Position numbers and translations under genes: made by a program
Notes under the pieces: generated by a model
Seen by the model: only the letters and a program-made list of their open reading frames with translations
Database searches by the model: none
Told to the model about the DNA's origin: nothing
In this document: piece after piece, positions 59,340-64,000 of the stretch
Numbering within the stretch: position 1 is the first letter of the stretch
Layout: the number at the start of each line of letters is the position of its first letter
Source of the DNA: Styela clava
Lineage: Eukaryota > Chordata > Ascidiacea > Stolidobranchia > Styelidae
Assembly (NCBI RefSeq): GCF_964204865.1
Contig: NC_135258.1
Coordinates: 4,021,001-4,085,000 of the forward strand
Direction: 5' to 3'
DNA length: 64,000 nt

Positions 59340-61614
59340 TTATTCCTTCTCACAGAGGTAATACAATTTAGCATCGCATTTATGATCGTTGAGTTGCCAT
59401 TTCAAATGTTCATTCAGCATCCCACACTTTTCCCAACTATCACTAGGTTCGCCTGGTGCCCATGCGATATTCTGTGTCGTCCCTTGTACGCCGTCATTCC
59501 AGATCCATTTATTCCTGTCCAAATCATCCAAACCAATCCACAATCCGTATACCGGGAACACCGTAATGGGTTTGAGTAGTTTGTTTATGATAGCACTGGA
59601 AGAATAATAAAGTACATGAATATAATCTCTTATCTCTCTCACACATCCACACATACTCTCTCCTCTTATATTCTTTTTATACACAGTCAAAAACGCTCTC
59701 TCTTTTATATCTCATAATCTCTTAAACGCATATATACCCACTCTTCTTTATCTCTTTCACACATACCCTCAATATTCTCAGATGTACACTCATTCTCTTC
59801 TCTTATATCCTTTTTGTACGCAATCACGCTCGCTTTCTCTTACGTATCTCATTCTCTCAAACACACGTTTACCCACCCTTCTAAATCTCTCTTGTTATTC
59901 ACACTCACTCTCTCGCACTCACACATCTATATTTTCCTTAGACGTACATCATTCATTACTCTTTTAAAAAAACACTCACTCTTTCTCATACAGCCACAAG
60001 GAAGACTGTACACTCACGCTTGCGTTTACTTCTCTCACACGTTCACCCACTCCTATTATCTTTATATCATACCCACTCACCCTCACACATTCACCCACTC
60101 CAATTATCTTTATATCATACACACTCACTCTCACATATCACTCACTCCCATTATTGTCTTACCCCACTCACTCACTCTCACACATTCATTCACTCCAATT
60201 ATCTTCTTACCACACTCACTCACTCTCACACATTCACCCACTCCAAATATCTTTTTACCACACTCACTCACTCTCACACATTCACTCACTCCAAATATCT
60301 TTTTACCACACTCACTCACTCTCACACATTCACTCACTCCAAATATCTTTTTACCACACTCACTCACTCTCACACATTCACTCACTCCAATTATCTTCTT
60401 ACCACACTCTCACACATTCACTCACTCCTGTTATCTTCTTATAATACACACTGACTCTCTCTCACACACGCTCTCCTTCCTCTTCATTATCCCTCCATCA
60501 TAAATACCTCACTTTCTAATTCCGTTATTTCTTATCCCCGTTGTAGCCTCTCTCACACGTTCACCCACTCCTATTATCTTTATATCATACCCACTCACTC
60601 TCACATATCACGCACTCCCATTATTGTCTTACCCCACTCACTCACTCTCACACATTCACCCACTCCTATTATCTTCTTAACACACTCACTCACTCTCACA
60701 CATTCACTCAATCCAAATATCTTCTTAACACACTCACTCACTCTAACACATTCACTCTCTCCTATTATCTTTATATCATACACACTCACTCTCACACATT
60801 CACCCACTCTTCTTCAAATATCATCTTATCATACTCACTCACTCTAACACATTCACCCACTCCTATTATTGTTATATCATACTCACTCACTCTCACACAT
60901 TTATTCACTCCTATTATTCTTATATCATACGCACTCACTCTCACACATTCACTCACTCCAAATATCTTCTTACCACACTCACTCACTCTCACACATTCAC
61001 CCACTCCAATTATCTTCTTACCACACTCACTCACTCTAACACATTCACCCACTCCTATTATTCTCATATCATACGCACTCACTCTCACATATCACTCACT
61101 GCCATTATTGTCTTACCCCACTCACTCACTCTCACACATTCACCCACTCCAAATATCTTCTTACCCCACTCACTCACTCTCACATATCACTCACTCCCAT
61201 TATTGTCTTACCACACTCACTCACTCTCACACATTTACTCACTCCTATTATTGTCTTACCACACTCACTCACTCTCACACATTCACCCACTCCAAATATC
61301 TTCTTACCCCACTCACTCACTCTCACATATCACTCACTCCCATTATTGTCTTACCACACTCACTCACACTCACACATTTACTCACTCCTATTATCTTCTT
61401 ACCACACTCACTCACTCTCTCTCACACACGCTCTCATTCCTCTTCATTATCACTCCATCATAAATAACCCACTTTCCAATTCCGTTATTTCTTATTCCCG
61501 TTGTAGCCAGCGTTGCACCACGTTTCTTGCAATCTTTTTGAGCTTCTTCGTAGTTAAACTTAATTCTGAAGAACTTGTACTTGTAAGTGGATATATTATA
61601 CCAACCCTTAGAAT
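59340..61614 (-). CDS. C-type lectin-like domain, copy B, both domain exons open
   Basis: Exon 61614-61473 (142 nt) follows a tatttttcag acceptor: GWYNISTYKYKFF, NYEEAQKDCKKRGATL, donor gtgggt, phase 2. Terminal exon 59595-59340 (256 nt) after ttcttccag: GLWIGLDDLD, WIWNDG, WAPGEPSD, WEKCG, HKCDAKLYYLCEKE, TAA. The joined domain of about 132 residues has the four conserved CTLD cysteines and the WIGL signature, without the nonsense codons of copy A. The first exon enters in phase 1, so it needs an upstream anchor or signal exon; none exists between here and unit C. The donor gtgggt is weaker than gtgagt in copy A. The intron contains the satellite array and an exon relic. It may be served by an anchor exon beyond 64000, or be unexpressed. 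Confidence 0.7.
59960..61432. repeat. Satellite array of unit B
   Basis: The same 48-bp monomer family as in unit A, shorter and more irregular. It is divided at 60470-60570 by a non-array insert holding a truncated copy of the lectin exon edge. Confidence 0.92.
60513..60548 (-). pseudogene. Truncated lectin exon edge inside the array
   Basis: The 36 nt next to the exon donor (tttctaattccgttatttc, ttatccccgttgtagcc on +) are followed at once by tctctcacacgttcaccc, the sequence that begins the array elsewhere (about 60031). The donor side (cctcac) and the adjoining cctccatcataaata are retained, so this is a junction left by unequal exchange. Confidence 0.75.
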
Positions 61615-62295
61615 CTGAAAAATAAGAGATTGATATACCTAATACAAGAGAGAAATGCTCAAATTTATGGACACGTAACGTTAATATAACAATACATCTT
61701 TTTTGCTATTTTGAATACTATTCGTTAGCTTTTGGCTGTGTTCAGAAAATTTAAGTATGAATCAAAAAAGTCAATCATCATTTTGCTTTCTTAGGAGTTG
61801 GAGTTTAATTGCTGTAATCAAAAACTAGTTTATGAATAGATGTGATTAAATAGGCTAAAATTCGCTATCGGTACGCAATGTGTTCTGTGAAGTATGCACT
61901 CGTGGCGCGTGCTTTTGGAAAAACTGTTGCTGTGTACGTTTCTTGTGCTAAAATAAACGTCGAACGTGCATTTTTTGCTAATATTACTGGAATCCCTCGC
62001 CTAATGCTCCAATTTCACAAGTTACACTAACTTTTGTACTGCTTGCATCCGGATATTCATGGCAGCAGTTTTGCTAACCTCAAGATAGTTGTCTTGAAAT
62101 CTTGTATATTTGTTTTGCTATGATGCTATTGATCTATATTCTACGATATAGAATTTATTATTCAAATCTTCAGAAATGTAGAATTTATATTGTGGAATAA
62201 ATTGAATATCTTTCCTAACTTTTGTGAATTTCTTGTATTGCATTGACAAAAATATTTATTTAACACAATTTGAGTCATTCCTGTCCCGTGGTCAG

Positions 62296-62532
62296 GAAAA
62301 TTTAGTGATTCCTGATCCAAACCATCCCTTGTACCGGTATGATAATCTTCTTGTCTTCGACTGGCCATCAGATCACAACGAATGCGGAACCGACACACGG
62401 TGCGCAATTGTAAATTTTTATGACGTCATTAAAAAATTGAAAGTGTGAACCGAATTCCATAGAGCCTACAGTATTTTTGTTTTTTTTCAGGATTGTTCCG
62501 ACCAACTTTATGTCTGTTGTACAGAGCCGTAG
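62296..62532 (+). CDS. Cys-rich C-terminal exon pair, copy C (partial gene)
   Basis: Exons 62296-62409 and 62491-62532, 81-bp intron, phase 0. Two residues differ from copy A (DHNEC for DTNEC, GTDTRC for GTATRC); the second exon is identical (DCSDQLYVCCTEP). Upstream exons not identified. Confidence 0.42.
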
Positions 62533-62589
62533 TCGGAATGGGTGGTGGGATGAAATGCCATATAACAAGTCTTTACTAGTTACTTTACC

Positions 62590-62790
62590 AATAGGATAGG
62601 ATTTACATATTTATTCCGGAGGAGAGGAAAGCCGATAAGTCGGCTCAACCATATGTCGAACCACGGCCTCTCGTTAGTTACCATTCCATGTCGGGTATGG
62701 AATTAGTTAGTTATTTGTTTTCGGGAGCATGGACTTGATGGTGGATGAAGCCGCAACCGACCAGAGGTTACGTGAACCATCCTACAAAAG
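62590..62790 (-). mobile_element. SINE body fragment, copy in unit C
   Basis: As in units A and B. It retains gagcatggacttgatggtgg, slightly longer than the other two. Confidence 0.7.
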
Positions 62791-62834
62791 GTACTTTCCC
62801 CACTTTAATTAATAAAAAGTTTTTTTTAACAATT

Positions 62835-63090
62835 TTATTCCTTTTCACAGAGATAATACAGTTTAGCATCGCATCTATGATCGTTGAGTTGCCATTTCAA
62901 ATGTTCATTCAGCATCCCACACTTTTCCCAACTATCACTAGGTTCGCCTGGTGCCCATGCGATATTCTGTGTCGTCCCTTGTACGCCGTCATTCCAGATC
63001 CATTTATTCCTGTCCAAATCATCCAAACCAATCCACAATCCGTATACCGGGAACACCGTAATGGGTTTGAGTAGTTTGTTTATGATAGCA
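62835..63090 (-). CDS. C-type lectin-like terminal exon, copy C (partial)
   Basis: 256 nt after a ttcttccag acceptor, ending TAA. The peptide is identical in its motifs to copy A (GLWIGLDDLD, WAPGEPSD, HRCDAKLYYLCEKE). The partner exon with the EEAQKDC part should lie past 64000 across the array. Three copies with almost no protein change suggest recent duplication, gene conversion or constraint. Confidence 0.7.
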
Positions 63091-63109
63091 CTGGAAGAAT
63101 AATAAAGTA

Positions 63110-64000
63110 CATGAATACAATCTCCTATCTCTCTCACACATCCACACATACTCTCTCCTCTTATATTCTTTTTATACACAGTCAAAAACGCTCTCTATTT
63201 TATATCTCATGATCTCTTAAACGCATATATACCCACTCTTCTTTATCTCTCTCACACACCATGTCAATTTTCTCACATGTACACTCACTCTCTCTTTTAT
63301 ATCCTTTTTATGCGCACCCACACGCGTTTCTCTCCTTTATGTCTCATATTCTCTCAAACGCACATTTACCCACTCTTCTTTATCTCTCTCACACATACCC
63401 TCAATATTCTCAGATGTACACTCATTCTCTTCTCTTATATCCTTTTTGTACGCAATCACGCTTTCTCTTCCGTATCTCATTCTCTCAAACGCACGTTTAC
63501 CCACCCTTCTATGTCTCTCTTGTTATTCACACTCACTCTCTCGCACTTACACGTCTATCTTTTCCTTAGACGTACATCACTCTCTCATAACTCTTTTTAA
63601 AAGCACACTCACTCTTTCTCATACAGCCACACGGGAGACTGTACACGCTTGCGTTTACTTCTCTCACACATTCACTCACTCCTATTATTCTTATATCATA
63701 CGCACTCACTCTCACACATTTACTCACTCTTATTATTCTTATATCATACGCACTCACTCTCACATATCACTCACTCCCATTATTGTCTTACCCCACTCAC
63801 TCACTCTCACACATTCACCCACTCCAATTATCTTCTTACCACACTCACTCACTCTCACACATTTACTAACTCCTAATATTCTTATATCATACGCACTCAC
63901 TGTCACATATCACTCACTCCTATTATCTTCTTATCATACACACTCACTCACTATAACACATTCATTCACTCCTATTATCCTCTTATCATACACACTCACT
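63110..64000. repeat. Margin and start of the satellite array of unit C
   Basis: Irregular CT/CA-rich margin to about 63660 (with a doubled acacataccctcaatattc section relative to unit A), then regular 48-bp monomers to the window end. Confidence 0.85.

Larger units (their letters stand above)
57509..61682. repeat. Unit B of the triplicated segment
   Basis: Collinear with unit A from aacaatacctcg onward. It includes a private 0.7-kb minisatellite insertion and a shorter satellite array (about 1.4 kb against 4.4 kb). Confidence 0.85.
61683..64000. repeat. Unit C of the triplicated segment (cut by window end)
   Basis: Begins ttaatataacaatacatc, the form closest to an unfilled BEL target site, and runs collinear with units A and B into the satellite array. 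Confidence 0.85.

Overview
The window is AT-rich animal nuclear DNA. It has spliced genes with canonical GT-AG introns, a BEL/Pao LTR retrotransposon, many short hAT-like elements with 8-bp target duplications, tRNA-derived SINE fragments and large satellite blocks. An invertebrate is most likely, and I cannot fix the taxon from sequence alone. Several gene families look like immune or stress families (type II C-type lectin, IRE1/RNase L-like kinases, a small secreted Cys-rich protein). No bacterial features (operons, IS elements, CRISPR) are present.

Layout. 1-10.9 kb is a transposon graveyard: hAT-like MITEs, two of them inserted one after the other at the same 8-mer, foldback MITEs, and a 117-bp repeat family. 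11.04-15.01 kb holds a five-exon gene for a 154-residue secreted protein with eight cysteines, its introns packed with hairpin MITEs. 17.25-25.18 kb is a complete but decayed BEL/Pao element with a 5-bp target duplication. 25.18-31.7 kb is 'unit A': a two-exon Cys-rich reading frame on +, and on - a C-type lectin-like domain (CTLD) whose intron is a 4.4-kb satellite array. The lectin's membrane-anchor exon lies at 33.4-33.6 kb, beyond a cluster of MITEs. 34-42 kb holds hAT elements, two tRNA pseudogenes (one split by a hAT insertion), a 77-bp minisatellite with higher-order structure, and an EF-1alpha relic. 42.3-46.5 kb (-) holds a tandem pseudokinase and a four-exon IRE1/RNase L-like kinase. 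47.2-51.4 kb is a diverged duplication whose second copy carries a 1.4-kb near-perfect palindrome. 51.5-57.5 kb is a degenerate duplicate of 12.7-17.25 kb. 57.5-61.7 kb (unit B) and 61.7-64 kb (unit C, cut by the window edge) are further copies of unit A.

The main theme is repeated segmental duplication of a secreted-protein/lectin neighbourhood, with satellites growing inside lectin introns and transposons marking the age of each copy. In copy A the lectin domain has two in-frame stops although its anchor exon is open. In copy B both lectin-domain exons are open but no anchor exon lies nearby. Exon structures below were derived by hand from splice signals, phase agreement and comparison between copies; none has transcript support here.
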